Made by a program: the position numbers and the translations under genes. The notes beneath the pieces were generated by a model. The model ran no database searches, was not told the origin of the DNA, and saw nothing but the letters and a program-made list of their open reading frames with translations. A stretch of 64,000 nt of DNA, taken from Hordeum vulgare subsp. vulgare. Lineage: Eukaryota; Streptophyta; Magnoliopsida; Poales; Poaceae. Positions 1 through 12,640 of this stretch are shown piece by piece (position 1 is the stretch's first letter; the number at the start of each line of letters is the position of its first letter). Location of the stretch: NCBI RefSeq assembly GCF_904849725.1, contig NC_058522.1:437005529-437069528 (forward strand), written 5' to 3'.

Positions 1-1096
1 GGCCTAGGTGGTTCATCTTCATCTTCCCTATGAGGGGGTCCCTTCCTAGGGCTTTCCACCAAGGCTTTTCCGGCGCACTTGATCACCCAACAATTTTGTT
101 TGGTGTGAGTGGCGGGTTTATCGCAGTGCCATGAATTTGGCATGACCTATCAAGGATTATGTCGAGGGCAGACTAGCCATCGTTCTTCCCTTTCAAGGGT
201 TTCTTCTTATGGCCGTTGCGCTGGTTGCTGAATCCAACATTGACTATTGTTTCTTCAGCGTTTCTGGTCTATCCATTTTTATGGCGCCTCTTATTATTCC
301 TATTGCGCCGAGGCTTGCCGTTCTCATCACGGACTTTGAAGGTGATAGGGTTGCCTTCATTGCTACTACTGCGAGCCAGTCGGCTATCTTCCCTGGCGGA
401 GAACCAAGTCATGAGAGAGGTAAGCGCGACCATGGTTTTTGGCTTATATTGTCCGAGATGTTGAGTCAACCACTCATCTCTGATACCATTGTGGTAAGCC
501 TCAATTGCTTTTGTCTTCGGGCATTCAATTATTTGGTTCTTCTTAGTCAAGAACCGGTTCCAGAACTTTTGAGCTGATTCATCGGGTTGTTGTTTGATAA
601 AGTTAAGATTGTAGGAGTCCTGAGGTTGCACATAAGTGCCTTGGAAGTTGTCTTGGGGTGCATCTTCGCGCAGTTCCTAGCTTCCAATGGAGTCCTCGGG
701 CAAGCTGTTAAGCCAATGCCATGCGGGGCCCTTGAGTGTTATAGGTACGTGTTTAATGACATGGAGATCATCACCTCCAGCCATGTGAATATGGAGAAGG
801 AAATCTTCATTCTATACTAATGGTTCTGTGGTCCCATCATAGGGCTCGATATTGATAGGTTTAAACCCCTCGGGGAACTAGTGTTGCATGGCCTCATCGA
901 TGAAGTACATCAGGTGTGCGGCTCCTCTAGCTAGGGGTAGACTCTCGACCGATGGTGCTGGCCAAACATAATACTCCTCCCTAGCCGTGTTATTTCTGTC
1001 CAACCATTTCCCGTATCCTCCATGACTCGCAGGAGTCCCAACCCCTATATGTGTGTATGTACCGAGGTGCCACTTCTTGCCTCTCACGGAGGTCAA
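1..1096 (-). pseudogene. gypsy gag fragment
   Basis: Broken capsid (gag) coding region on the minus strand. The clearest piece is 631-269, 120 residues with the typical retrotransposon gag pattern (NLNFIKQQPDESAQKFWNRF near its start, then a hydrophobic and basic tail). Upstream, 1096-640 still shows gag-like words such as FPEGFKPINIEPYDG in another frame with stops. Downstream, 268-1 has a cysteine/histidine-rich stretch like a zinc-knuckle region. Gag packages the element RNA into virus-like particles in the cytoplasm. Several stops and frameshifts make it non-functional. Confidence 0.6.
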
Positions 1097-2674
1097 ACGT
1101 CTGTGTGGTTTGATTAGTTCTCCTGCCGTCAGAACAAGCAGTAGCAGGGTGTTCTTGGGGCCGTGCTAGCGACCTATCCCATCCCCTAGGAGGGTGGTCC
1201 TGTTGATCATAAGGATCGTGGTTTCGTGGCGGGTCATCTTCTACTTCATCATCGAATTTTGAAAGTAGGCGTCTTCGCGTATAAGATTTGGGTTGGCTTT
1301 CAAGTCTATCCTCGAGCTTCTATTCAGCCGATACCATCTCAACTCATTCATCATTTAATGTGTCTTGGTCGGCTTTAAGACGAGCGCACACCAGTTTGAC
1401 ACTGCGGGTGGTTGCCATTAGACGCCTCTGATAGGCTTCAAGGGCTTCAAAGTTCTTGGGGACGACGTACTCGTCGGATCTTAGACTCGCATCCTCGGTC
1501 TCCGGCATATAGTTGTCGTTGCCCGGGTCGTCGGAGAGCATGGCCTCTCCGGTGTCGTCAATGTGACCGGGCGTGACCTCTTTGGTGTCGCCTAGGTCCT
1601 CAGCAGCTAGGGGTGTGTTCTTGTCTTCGGGGTTACTGTTATCGACCTCCCTAATACTAGGATTACCTCTGCGAGACTTTCTCCGGCATCGCCCGCTTCA
1701 TTTGCGTGTGGAAGGATGTTCATCTTCTCCTCCTGCATCATCACGGGGGGTATGCACCATATATACATCATTGGTGTACGTTTCTTCCTACTTGCATGTC
1801 TTGCATTGTTTGGCGCCCGGCCTATCCCCGACGTCTTCGTCCATGTCGGCATCTTCTGATGCATAGTCAAGAATGTCAGTGAGCTCCTTGATCCTTGTGA
1901 CTAGGTGGGTAGTGGGTGGGACATGAATTTCCTGTGTATCGGCTTTACATCTGATTTGATCATAGACCATAGTATTTCTGTTCGAGACCCCGAGACTCTA
2001 GATTTGATCCAATATCTTGTTCAAAAGCGAGAGTTCGGTTGGGTCCATCGCCTGGCTATAGGCAGGGTTTATGTGGAGTATGTTTGCTTGAGACACCACA
2101 GTGACACCGGGGTCTGACCCTAGGGGAATAATTGGGCAAGATCTCAAGTCTGGATGCAGCGCAGGATCTGGTCCCAGTTCGGGACCCGAGGAGGTGATCG
2201 TAGCCGTGCTCAAGGATAGGTTGGATGGTTGTTCCATGTCTGGATCGGGTTCTGAAATGGATCACATTCAAGATCGTGATCCACAATTGAGAGAGATGAT
2301 CTGTGCTCGAGGCAGGATCCTTAGTTGTGTGTGTCAAGAGATCCAGATTGAGGATCGATTCCGAGGTTACAACCACGAGGTGTGATGGACACTCCAGCCA
2401 ATCTGAGGCCCGACTGTAGAGAGCTAGATCGCCGCGAGCATCGGCGGTGTAATCCAAACTACCAAACCAGACCATGTGGTCGGGGGTAAAGCTCTCGATT
2501 CGGCCTAGGCGACCGGTAGATCCAGCGTGAAGGACCACACTTCCAAACGTGAAAATATGGTCAGTGACGAAGATGTCATCGCAGATGATGTCGTTGTTGA
2601 TCTGAAGACGAGACAGTGATCCAGGTCGACCACACGATGGGACCTGTATGGGCCACCAATGTTGGTGCTAAAAC

Positions 2675-3230
2675 TGGTGGATCTCGAGTAGGGGGTCCCA
2701 AGCAATAGATCTAAGATCAATGGTAATAGGAAGAGTAGGGAGACCATGTTTACCCAGGTTAGGGCCCTCTCCAAGAGATAAAACCCTACGTCCTGCTTTG
2801 CTTGTATTCATGATGGGGTATCAATCAAAGGTTGATGATTTACCTCGAGATCATTATGTAAGCTCTAAACCCAAAGATGAATAAGTTCGCCCTCTACGAA
2901 CTAAACCCCTAGCCTCGTATAGATACCCAGGGGGAGCTAGTTTACATATTTAGGTCGGTTGTAGACATGGAAAATATTGAGTTATCCTTGGGATACATGT
3001 TAGATCTCCATGGGTTTCCCTTGTTCAAACGGGTAAGTCTTGATGTTCCATCCTTTGGGTGGTGGCTTAACATGCCCTAATTCGGCCCACACACACCGAT
3101 CACTTCGAGCTACCCCTACTCGAGGACACCCTCAATCACCCCATGCCCTAGAGATCCCACGTGATTATTCTACTCCCTCTCTCTTCCTGGGTTTCACCCC
3201 ATGCCCAACTATGGTGACGTATGCTTAGGG
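2675..3230 (-). repeat. 5' LTR remnant of the first gypsy element
   Basis: On the plus strand the segment opens TGGTGGATCTCGAGTAGGGG and includes the 'aaaccctacgtcctgctt' stretch that I recall from Triticeae gypsy LTRs. Immediately inside (2655-2674) lies a 'ggccaccaatgttggtgcta' segment that fits the usual position of the primer binding site on the minus strand. The outer end is uncertain and no partner LTR is in view. Confidence 0.5.
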
Positions 3231-3465
3231 CACGCTGCTTTATGACTCATTCCTTGTGGCATGGCTTCTTCTTAGACGGTTTGGGTATGTGTTGTGTGAG
3301 TCGTGCCTTGTAGTGGCGTTGCTTCTTAGGCGAGCTCTGCAATAAGTTGTTGGGCATCGTAGTGCAACGACGATAGTGCATCCACCACACCTTGCATAAT
3401 AGCGATGCGCTACAAAGGAAGGGTTGTTGGTACATTGATGTTATTGCGCCATCTCTACAAGATAG
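3231..3465. other. unassigned sequence left of solo LTR
   Basis: No gene seen. The stretch has 'gtgcaacgacgat'-like words that recur just right of the solo LTR (around 4857-4870), so both flanks may be one older repeat interrupted by the LTR insertion. Confidence 0.3.
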
Positions 3466-4847
3466 TGATGACCCACAAGTATAGGTAACCACAACAGTCT
3501 TCGAGGTTAGTATTTCACCTGATTTATTGATTCGACTCAAGAGGAGCTACAAATTATTTATAAGCCTTAGCATTGAGTTGTCAATTCAACAACACCTGAT
3601 AAATCACTTTCTTTCAGCAATTTTTTAGTAGCACAATAATATGATAGTAGTAATAGCAGAGTAAAAGTAATAGTAGTAGTAGTGGTCATAAATTTGCAAC
3701 AAACAAAGAAATATCAACTATAGCAAAGGGAGTAAGAGAAAAGCGTAGGCATGAAGGAGTAATGGAATATTTAGATCAGATTCAGTCTGCAATTGTCACA
3801 AACTAGAGCGATAAAAACTAGCTCGAATTTATCAATCATATGTAGGCATCTATTATGTATAACCTTACGCTCTTGCTATACAAAAATCATAACATCTTTT
3901 GTCCTACCATCCCATGGCAGCGGGTTCCTCGTGGAAACTAAGGGTAATTAAGGTGCTCCTTTTAATAGAAAACTAGAACAAAGCATTATCACATAATGAA
4001 TACATGAAGTTCTCAAATTATAATCATCCATAAAGAGTATCCCAATTGTTGGCATCGTGAGGTCTAGGAGTCAAGACAATAATAGGTGCATACAACTTGC
4101 AGGTATAATCAAGAAGTCAAATATATTCATGAAAAACATAATAGGTTCAGATATGAAATCATGACACTAATGGCCTAGTGACAGCCGTTAAGCATAGTAA
4201 AGTCATAGCAACATCAGTCTCAGTACACAATGGATACTAGCGATCAAGCCCTAACAAATTGACACGGTTACATAAGAAATCTCATCCAATCTCATCTACC
4301 TCTAGTATGCATATCAGGAGATTATTCACACATGATTGTGAGCATCATGAAATTATTGATGGAGAAGGGTTGATGACGATGACGGCGAAGGATTCCTCTC
4401 TCTGGAACCACGACCGAACTCAGATTAGGGCTCCCGACGAAGAACGGAGAGTGGCGGCGACTCCATATCATAAAATGCGATGAAATTTTCTCTCTTGATT
4501 TTTCTGGGAGCATTTAAATTTGTAGCATCGTAATTAGGTCAAGAGGACGCTCAGGAACCCATATGGATACCTGGCACGACCTAAGGGGTGGGCACACCAC
4601 TTGTCCATGTGACCAACCCCTTACCCCTCTCCGGTACTTTTTGCCTCCATAGTTTTATATATTTTTTGTAACAAATCTCTAAAAATTTCCGCCCAATTTC
4701 ACGAACTTAATTTTCTGCACAAAACAAATACCATGATAGTTATATTGAAATTATCAACAATCTGGATAATTTCACTGAAATCATGTTAATTAGAGGTCAA
4801 AACAAGAGCAAAAGTGTTTAAAAAGTAGATGTGTTGGATACGTATCA
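3466..4847 (-). repeat. solo gypsy LTR, diverged
   Basis: One LTR of the same family as those at 7621-9033 and 15641-17050: plus-strand start TGATGACCCACAAGTATAGG and end ACGTATCA, with shared internal blocks ('aaactaagg...taaggtgctccttttaatag', 'gatctcatcc', the AT-rich end). It is more diverged and has no internal domain beside it. Flanks GATAG (3461-3465) and CATAG (4848-4852) fit a decayed 5-bp target duplication, so it probably arose by recombination between the two LTRs of a full element. The transcriptional sense is minus, judged from the complete copy. Confidence 0.8.
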
Positions 4848-4852
4848 CATAG

Positions 4853-5197
4853 AAGGCGTTGCAACGACGACTGTTATTTCGATATTGCAACGCATGCGAT
4901 GTTGCCAATGCAACATTATTCTTATTGTAAAGTTAAGTTTGCAAACCTTGAAACGCAATATGGGCCGTCGTGCAAATTTCAAAGAGCAATATGGCTCATG
5001 CTGCAAAGCACTCGCCTTGCAAATTTCCAAGCGCAAACGTTATCCATGTTGCCATGTTGCAAAGCCTCCTAGCACACTATAAACCATGTTGCAAACATTA
5101 TGGGATGGATCGAACAATTATCACACGGTGGATCCAATAGCTCGCAACCCGGCATCAACCAACTAACATGTATCATTGTCCTCTTTCTAAAGAATGT
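4853..5197. other. unassigned sequence between solo LTR and MITE
   Basis: No coding signal. It contains several repeats of 'ttgcaa' words (for example 'gcgttgcaacgacg', 'ttgcaaacattatggg') that look like a decayed simple or interspersed repeat. Confidence 0.3.
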
Positions 5198-5200
5198 TTA

Positions 5201-5502
5201 GGGCCTTTTTCATTTGCAGGATTTTGAAAACGCGGGAATAGGAAAAATAGAGGGTTTGAGTGGCATGTCCATTTGAACCTATAGGATTAGCAAAGAGCAG
5301 TTCTTCCCCAGAAAAACAAAGAATTTGTAAAAATAGGTTGGAGTGTACGTTAGATTTTTTACGAAATGTAGTTCAAAAGTTTCTATAGGGAAAATTCCTA
5401 TGGGATCCAATCCTATGAATCAAATGGCAAATGTAGGAAAAAAATCCTCAAAATTTCAATCCTCCATAAATCCTATAGAATTCCTTTGAATCAAAGGAGC
5501 CC
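5201..5502. mobile_element. Tourist-like MITE
   Basis: 302 bp with inverted ends: left GGGCCTTTTTCATTTGCAGG and right end reading inward GGGCTCCTTTGATTCAAAGG. It is flanked by TTA on both sides (5198-5200 and 5503-5505), the target preference of PIF/Harbinger elements. There is no coding capacity, so it depends on a transposase from elsewhere. Confidence 0.8.
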
Positions 5503-5589
5503 TTAACATGGGATAAAAATCGGATGAACCAGCGTACAACTCCATAGAGAAAATGTAATAAGAATAGTGAAGGCGGACTCTGTCTCAAA

Positions 5590-5945
5590 TGCTAATTGTT
5601 CAACTTTCACCGGCCACCTTGGCTAACCCTAGTCGCCGTCCCAAAAAAAGCTAAGCTCCACCGCTTCCCGCTGGCGTCGTCCCTGGTCCGCCCCGTCTCC
5701 GGTGGCCTTAGGGGCATGGAGGCGGAGTGGATCTCGGCCCTTGCTGGTGGGAGGGCTCCATTGTTAGATCTTTCTTCAAGTTTTGTTAGGGTTTGTGTTC
5801 TGCTCAGGAAGATGAGACGGTGACGGCTCCCTGAAAAAGGCATAAAGGTCTCCCCGCCCAGCCCCCGTTCGGGAGATGCGTCTAGCATCATTGGTGGACG
5901 TGTGGAGGTGTGTCTCCGGCGGATCTATCTTTGGTGGATTTGCTC
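5590..5945 (+). mobile_element. GC-rich retroposon-like unit, left half
   Basis: GC-rich segment containing 'tttcttcaagttttgttagg', 'gtgtggaggtgtgtctccgg' and 'ggcggatctatctttggtgg'. The theme continues directly at 25748 (CTCAGATGTGTTCGTCG) once the CACTA element is removed, and the joined unit ends in an A-run at about 26063-26070. I recall the right half as the 3' end of a common Triticeae non-LTR retroposon. The left boundary is a guess from the composition change. No intact reading frame. Confidence 0.45.
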
Positions 5946-6240
5946 CACTAGTAGAAATAAGGGCTTTGGTCCACTTGATGAAATCCCATTAGTATCAATT
6001 CACTCATGAACCGGGACCCATGTGGGCATAGGACCCTGTTCGTGAGACCAGGGTGCCGGTCGGGCCTCGTGGTCAATTTGTCCCCGTTCGTTTGTCACCT
6101 TTGGTCCCGGTTCCAGACACGAACCGGGACCAATGTGCCTCGCTCCTGTCCCACAACCAGTAGTCCCGGTTTGTGGATGGAACCGGGACCTCACGTTGTC
6201 CTTTGGTCTCGGTTCCAGCCACAAACCGAGACCAATGGTT
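5946..6240. repeat. CACTA left terminal and subterminal repeats
   Basis: The terminal CACTA motif is followed by repeated inverted words: 'aaccgggacc' at about 6008 and 6124, 'tttggtcccggttccagaca' at about 6100, and 'tttggtctcggttccagcca' at about 6201. Neighbouring direct and inverted copies could fold into hairpins. This is the usual transposase-binding array of CACTA elements. Confidence 0.8.
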
Positions 6241-6463
6241 GGCCTACATATTACCCCGCGAGCTGAGCAGTGCACTGCTCTATTTTTTCGGCTGGCCGTG
6301 GGAGAGCTTTGTGGTGCTCTAGGTCACCTCGTATGCACATGAGGTATTCGATGAAATGCCCGAGCCACACTTAAGCTTTCTACTTTAGAAGTTCCTTGTC
6401 CAAGCTCCATTTTCATCCAGATTTGTGTAGTTTTTAATACACTTTCTTATATAACACACGTAG

Positions 6464-7620
6464 ATGATCCGTCAATGGATGTACAGTGACCGACGCATCT
6501 CCGAGTATATTAATGGCCTGCATAATTTTCTCGAAGCGGCTAAGGCAAACAAGCGGAATGGTTTTATGCATTGTCCATGTACTGTCTGTGGGAATATGAA
6601 GGAATTCTCCGACTATAAAACCCTTCAATTCCACCTGCTTCAGAAGGGTTTTATGCCACACTATAATGTTTGGATCAAGCACGGAGAAAGAGGGGTGATG
6701 ATGGAAGACAACGTAGAAGAAGAGGATGATGACAACTACCCGCCCCCTGAATACGGTGATGCTGCAATGGGGGAAGCTGAAGATCAAGAGGAACCAGACG
6801 ATGTGCCCGATGATGATCTTCGTCGGGTCATTGTTGATGCACATAGAGAATGTGAAAGTGAAAGGGAGAAGTTGAAGTTCGATCGCATGTTAGAGGATCA
6901 CAAAAAAGGGTTGTATCCAAACTGCGAAGATGACAACACAAAGCTCGGTACCACACTGGAATTGCTGCAATAGAAGGCAGACAATGGTGTATCTGACAAG
7001 GCATTTAGTTCGCTACTAAAATTAATGAAGAAGAAGCTTCCAAAGGATAATGAATTGCCCGGCAGTACGTACGAAGCGAAGAAGGTTCTATGCCCTCTAG
7101 GATTGGAGGTCCAGAAGATACATGCATGCCCTAATGACTGCATCCTCTACTGCGGTGCGTACGAGGATTTGAACGCATGCCCGGTATGCGGCGCATTGCG
7201 GTATAAGATCAGAAGAGATGTCCCTGGTGATGTTGAGGGCCAGCACACCGGGAAGATGGTTCCTGCCAAGGTGATGTGGTATGCTCCTATAATACCACGG
7301 TTGAAACGTTTGTTCAGAAACAAAAAGCATGTCGAGTTGATGCAATGGCACATAAAAGACCATAAGAAAGACGGGAAGTTGAGAGCACCCGCTTACGGGT
7401 CGCAGTGGAGAAAGATCAAGAGAAAGTGGAGCGACTTTACACGTGACCCAAGGAACGTATGGTTTGATTTAAATGCAGATGGCGTTAATCCTCTTGGGGA
7501 GTAGAGCAGCAAGCATAGCACATGGGTTGTGACTCTATTTATGTATAACCTTCCTCCTTGGTTGTGCATGAAGCGGAAGTTCATTATGATGCCAGTGCTC
7601 ATCCAAGGCCCTAGGCAAAT
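6464..7620 (+). pseudogene. CACTA transposase (Tnp2 type), 5' part
   Basis: N-terminal half of the element's transposase, which would cut and join the CACTA ends in the nucleus. The start at 6464 gives MIRQWMYSDRRISEYINGLH, the transposase-associated domain with a Cys/His cluster (residues about 38-60, CPCTVCG...FHLLQKGF). An acidic linker follows, then the Transposase_21 (Tnp2) start (ACPNDCILYCGAYEDLNACP, CxxCG zinc-like motif, DGVNPLGE). In-frame TAG stops lie at 6971-6973 and 7502-7504, and reading resumes in the same frame after each. The frame runs to LIQGPRQ, where the gypsy element interrupts it; the family's next words (GNDIDVYLRPLVDEL) resume at 17058. Confidence 0.88.
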
Positions 7621-9033
7621 TGATAACCCACAAGTATAGGGGGTCGCAACAGTTTTCGAGGGTAGAGTATTCAACCCAAATTTTTTGATTCGACACAAGG
7701 GGAAGCCAAAGAATATTCTCGAGTATTAGCAGTTGAGTTGTCAATTCAACCACACCTGAAAGACTTAGTATCTGTAGCAAAGTTTCAGTCGCAAAGTAGT
7801 GTGATAGCAATGGTAGCAATGGTAAAAGTAGCAGTAGTGACAGCAGTAGCGGTAACAGTAGCAGCAGTGATAGCAGTAGCGGCAAAGTAACGTAGCAAGG
7901 ACCAGTAGGAAAAACTCATAGGCACTAGATCGGTGATGGATAATTATGCCGGATGACATTCATCATGTATCAGTTATAACATGGGGTGCTATGTAACTAG
8001 CTCCAGTTCGTCAATGTAATGTAGGCATGTATTCCGTATATAGTCGTATGTGCTTATGGAAAAGAACTTGTATGACATCTATTGTCCATCCCACCCATGG
8101 CAGCGGGGACCTAATGGAAACTAAGGGATATTAAGGTTCTCCTTTTAATAGAGAACCGGAACAAAGCATTAGCACTTAGTGAATACATGAACTCCTCATA
8201 CTATGGTCATCTCCGGGAGTGGTTCCGACTATTGTCACTCCGGGGTTGCCGGGTCATAACACATAGTAGGTGACTACAACTTGCAAGATAGGATCAAGAA
8301 CACACATATATTGATGAGAACATAATAGGTTCACATCTGAAATCATGGCACTCGGGCCCTAGTGACAAGCATTAAGCATGGCAAAGTAGTAGCAACATCA
8401 GTCTCAAAACATAGTGGATACTTGGGATCAAACCCCATAAAAACTAACTCGATTACATGATAGATCTCATCCAACCCATCACCGTCCAGCAAGCCTACAA
8501 TGAGATTACTCATTATCGGTGAAGAGCATCATGGAATTGGCGATGAAGGATGGTTGATGATGACGACGGCGACGATGTCCCCTCTCCGGATCCCAGAATG
8601 GACTCTAGATCTGCCCTCTGGAGGAAGAACAGGTGGTGGTGGCGGCTCCGTGTCGTAAAACGCGATGAACTCTTCTCTCCTATTTTTTTCTAGGAGAGAG
8701 AGACTAAATAGAGCTGGAGTTGGAGGCGGCGGAGCCCTGAGGGCCTCACAAGCCTGCCAGGCGTGGCCAGGGGGCCCGCGCCTCCTGGGCCTGTGGGCTC
8801 CTCGCTCCGTCCCTCCTGGTAATTCTTGCGCCAGTATTTTTTATATATTCCATAAAAAATCATCGTAAATTTCCAGGTCATTCCGAGAACTTTTATTTCT
8901 GCGCAAAAACAACACCATGGCAATTCTGCTGAAAACAACATCAGTCCGGGTTAGTTCCATTCAAATCATGCAAATTAGAGTCCAAAACAAGGGCAAAAGA
9001 GTTTGGAAAAGTAGATACGATGGAGACGTATCA
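7621..9033 (-). repeat. 3' LTR of the gypsy element
   Basis: 1413 bp. Plus strand opens TGATAACCCACAAGTATAGG and closes GGAGACGTATCA, so the minus-strand sense is TGATACGT...TTATCA. It is nearly colinear with 15641-17050, with scattered substitutions. It includes a (GTA/GCA)-rich microsatellite-like block at 7800-7890. Confidence 0.93.
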
Positions 9034-9050
9034 ACTCCCCAAAGCTTAAA
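9034..9050 (-). other. gypsy polypurine tract
   Basis: The minus strand reads AGCTTTGGGGAGT directly next to the 3' LTR start (TGATACGT), the expected place for the plus-strand primer. Confidence 0.7.
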
Positions 9051-11188
9051 GCCTTACTTGTCCTCAAGAAATACAGTTGATAAACTGATAGAGACAAAAG
9101 AAAAACTTTTACGAACTCTGTTTGATCTTGTTGTTGTAATTATGTCTAACACATATTCAGATTTTCAGCAAGATCATAAGCTAACCACATAAGCAATGAC
9201 ATTTAGGTCTCATGATGTACTCATATCAATGGCAAAATCAACTAGCGAGCAAGAATAATAAGTTTCAAACGTCAACACTTCAATCAAAACAATCATGAAG
9301 CAATATGAACAGATGGTATCTCGCTAGCTCTTTCTGAGACCGCAAAACATAAATGCACATCACCTTCAAAGACCAAGGGCTGACTGAACAATGTAATTCA
9401 TGGCAAAGAAGATCTAGTCACAGTCATACTCAATAACAATTAAAAGCAAAGCATAAAAATGACGGAGGTGCTCTCTAATGTGTGCCTTTATAAGAACAGG
9501 ATGACTCAACAAAAACATAAATAGATAGGCCCTTTGAAGAGGGAAGCATTGATTTGCAGAGGTGCCAGAGCTCAAGCTTTTAAGACAGAGATGTATAATT
9601 TTGGGTGGCATGCTTTCATTGTCAACGCGATGACCAAGATTTTTCACCATCTGCCATGCTACACAAATTATAGGCGGTTCCCAAAGAGAAAAGTAAAGTT
9701 TTGACTCCCCCACCACCGATCAATCACATTCCACGACTAGTCGAATCCTCGGGTGTCGTCCATACCAACAACAATCCAGGGGGAGTTTTGTTTGCAATTA
9801 TCTTTTCGATTTGAGCATGGAACTGGGCATTCCAATTACCGGCCCCTTTCTCGTGAGTGATAGTGAATAAACACGTATCGAGGATAAAACGCCTAGCATG
9901 GAAGATACTGACCACCCCTTCTCACCACATGAGCGGTTCGGGCATACAAAACAGATTATTACTTGAAGGTTTAGAGAGTGGCACATGCAAATTTGCTTGG
10001 AATGGAAGGTTGATACCGCATATGGGTAGGTATGTTGGACGCATATGGAACAACTTTGGGTTTATGGAAGTGAATGCACAAGCAGTACTCTTGCTTAGTA
10101 CAAGTGAAGGCTAGCAAAAGACTGGGAATCGACCAACTAGAGAGCAACAACAGTCATCAATATGCATTGAAATTAACCAACATTGAGTGCAAGCATGAGT
10201 AGGACATAAATCACCATAAACATGAATATCATAGGGGCTATGTTAATTTTGTTTCAACTACATGCGTGAACATGTGCCAAGTCAAGGCACTTGAATCATT
10301 CAAAGGAGGACACCATCCTATCATACTACATCATAATCATCTTGAAATTCATGTTGGCATCCAAGACAAACCATTATAAGCTCCTAGCTAATTAAGCATG
10401 GCATCAGAAACTATGATCTCTAAGTTGTCATTGCAAACATGTTTCTCTCATAACAAAGCTGAATTAGGAACAATGAGCTAGTCATATTTACAAAAATAAA
10501 ATAGATCGACTTCATATCAGCTTTTCCAGGCTCAGCCACTTCATCATATATCGTCATTATTGCCTTTCGCTTGCATGACCGAATGATGTGAATGATAATG
10601 AGAGTGTTCGTGCATTGGACTAAGTTGGAATATGCAAGCAAACTCAGAGAAGAAGACAAAGTAATATGGCTCTTTGATGGATAAACAGATATGCATGTGA
10701 GAGCCACTAAACAATTTAACCATGGTCTTCTACCTTGACCGAAAGAAAAAGAAAACTATTTACACGGGAAAGCTCCCAACAAGCAAAAGAAGAACGGGAA
10801 ATCTTTTTGGGTTTTCTTTTTAAACACCACTAAGTAAGCTGGAAATTAAACTTACATATTTTTTTCTCAAACTAGACAGACACACGAGGAGAAAGCGAGA
10901 AAAATAAATAAACTAGCATGGATGATACAGTGGCAAGGTGTGAACACCGACTATCAAAGTGAAAGTGTGAGCATGAATGTAAAGTCGGTGAGAAACACGT
11001 ACTCCCCCAAGCTTAGGCTTTTAGCCTAAGTTGGTTTACTCCCATGGCTGGTCTGGGCGATATCCAAAATCATAATGGGGGTTGTATGGGAACGCGGCAG
11101 CTACCGCCTGAATAGCTGTCTCACAAAGGCGAGCAACCTTTGCCTCCCTCTCATACTCCTCTGCCTCTCCTCTCGTTATATAATATAT
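9051..11188. other. gypsy internal non-coding region (3' part)
   Basis: About 2.1 kb without a supported gene. It is AT-rich with scattered short frames, and holds only the usual long untranslated part of this element group, ending at the polypurine tract. Confidence 0.5.
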
Positions 11189-11990
11189 CTATTTTACCTG
11201 AAAGTCAAAGAAGGCAGGAGTAGGAAGGGTAATATGGAAAACACGTTGTCGGTTAAATATTAACACGTACAGGAGGGATTCATTATCCCACTCAAGGAAC
11301 TGATAACGTGTCATAGCAGCGCGATCAAGGAGAGCAGTATGGAGCGAGGGGTCTCCTTCGCGGATGGGTACTCCAAGAAAATTTGCTATGCGAGTGGCAT
11401 AGATCCCACCAAAGAAATCCCCTTCATTAGCATTATTATTTAGCCTCCTCGCGATTATAGCTCCCATATTGAAACTTCTATCACCCGTTACTGCTCTCTT
11501 AAGAATACTAAGATCAGGTGCATAGAGGTGACAATGCTCAATCTTGCCGTTAATGCATCTACCTATGAAGAGGGCAAAGTAATGCAAGGCAGGAAAATGA
11601 ATGCTCCCCATGGTAGCCTGCGTGATATATCTAGTTTCTCCAATAGTTATACTAGAGAGAAAAATCTCTAACCGAAGACTTAGGAGGATCATAAAGACTA
11701 CCCTAATCAGGTATTTTGCAAATTCTATTGAAATCCTCTAAATCCATGGTATATTATTTTTCATAAAGATCAAACAGTATGGATGTGTCACGGCCAACTG
11801 GAAATTTAAATCTACGAACAAAAGAGGCAGTGAGAGTAGTATATTTTTCACATTTATTGCAGATGAATTCTTCGAGCCCGGCTTTGTGAACAAATGTATC
11901 AAACTCGTCTTTGAAACCTGCATCAATCATAAATTCATCAGAAGGCCATTCACACGGTTGTACATGTGCGTTCCTCGGTTGGTAAGGATC
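11189..11990 (-). pseudogene. ATHILA ORF-1-like reading frame
   Basis: Conserved but undefined protein of Athila-type elements, recognised from memory of the family. 11692-11189 is open for 167 residues (SITIGETRYITQATMGSIHF, FFGGIYATRIANFLGVPIRE, LPTPAFFDFQVK). Upstream on the minus strand, 11940-11750 reads DAGFKDEFDTFVHKAGLEEF and CNKCEKYTTLTASFVRRFKF before a stop and a frame change. Function is unknown. Its position downstream of protease, where RT and integrase would normally be, marks the element as non-autonomous. Confidence 0.6.
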
Positions 11991-12429
11991 GGGCTCCCGA
12001 ATCGCGAGACGGGGACCCCTCTTGCTTGAAGAACCACCATGATAGTTTTTTCCTGAACATCTTCTTTTTCTGAAATTTTTAGTGACTCAAAAGAAAAATG
12101 AACAAGGCTCAACAAAACTCATCGCAACTACTCCTACAAGTGTCTAGAGGCCGTATCATGCATCAAAACTACTTGGGACCAACTAAAATTAACATGCAAA
12201 GCTCAAGAACAAGGTCACCAAGGCAGCAATAATACGCAACGAATAAAGCACTAGAGCAAAAACTAATTGGACCAATGGAGGAGTCACATACCAAGGACCA
12301 ATCCCCCCAAAACAGTTTGGTGAATGGGGCTTTGCACAAGGAGATCAAAAACGCAGCAAGAAGAGCAAGAACATGGGTTTGAGCTGTGGAATGATTTTTT
12401 CTGGAGGTAGGAGAAGGAGATGAGAGCTG

Positions 12430-12640
12430 GAATAAGTGAAGGGGGGGCACATGGGGCCCACAAGCTTGGCAGGCGCGGCCAGGGGGGTGTCCGCGCCTCC
12501 TGGGCTTGTGGCCCACTCGTGCATCCCCCTGACTAGCTCTCTATCTCAGAATTTTTCAAAAATTCCAGAAACAATCATACTTGATTTTTAGGGCATTTGA
12601 AGAACTTTTATTTTCGGGACCATTTTCTAAGGGACGGAGA
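12430..12640 (-). repeat. LTR-like segment inside the gypsy internal region
   Basis: The words 'gcccacaagcttggcaggcg', 'cgcgcctcctgggcttgtgg' and 'gaagaacttttattttcggg' closely echo the LTR segment at about 8742-8905 ('gcctcacaagcctgccagg', 'cgcgcctcctgggcctgtgg', 'gagaacttttatttctgcgc'), in the same order and orientation. It looks like a diverged internal copy of part of the LTR. Confidence 0.5.

Larger units (their letters stand above)
1..3230 (-). mobile_element. Ty3/gypsy retrotransposon, 5' part, decayed and cut by window edge
   Basis: Minus-strand remnant. Reading down from about 3230 there is an LTR remnant, a leader with a primer-binding-like site just inside the LTR (about 2655-2674), and a broken gag region that continues past base 1. 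No protease or polymerase domain falls inside the window. The upper boundary is approximate because the LTR start looks degraded and no target duplication could be paired. The superfamily is inferred from the gag type and the LTR/leader layout; the family is not named. Confidence 0.6.

Noticed and set aside
3040..3228. 62-codon frame in the first gypsy LTR
   Set aside because: Lies in LTR sequence and has no family features.
5596..5891. Short frames in the GC-rich unit left of CACTA as a host gene
   Set aside because: No conserved protein pattern, and the unit continues past the CACTA element to an A-tail, so a retroposon is more likely.
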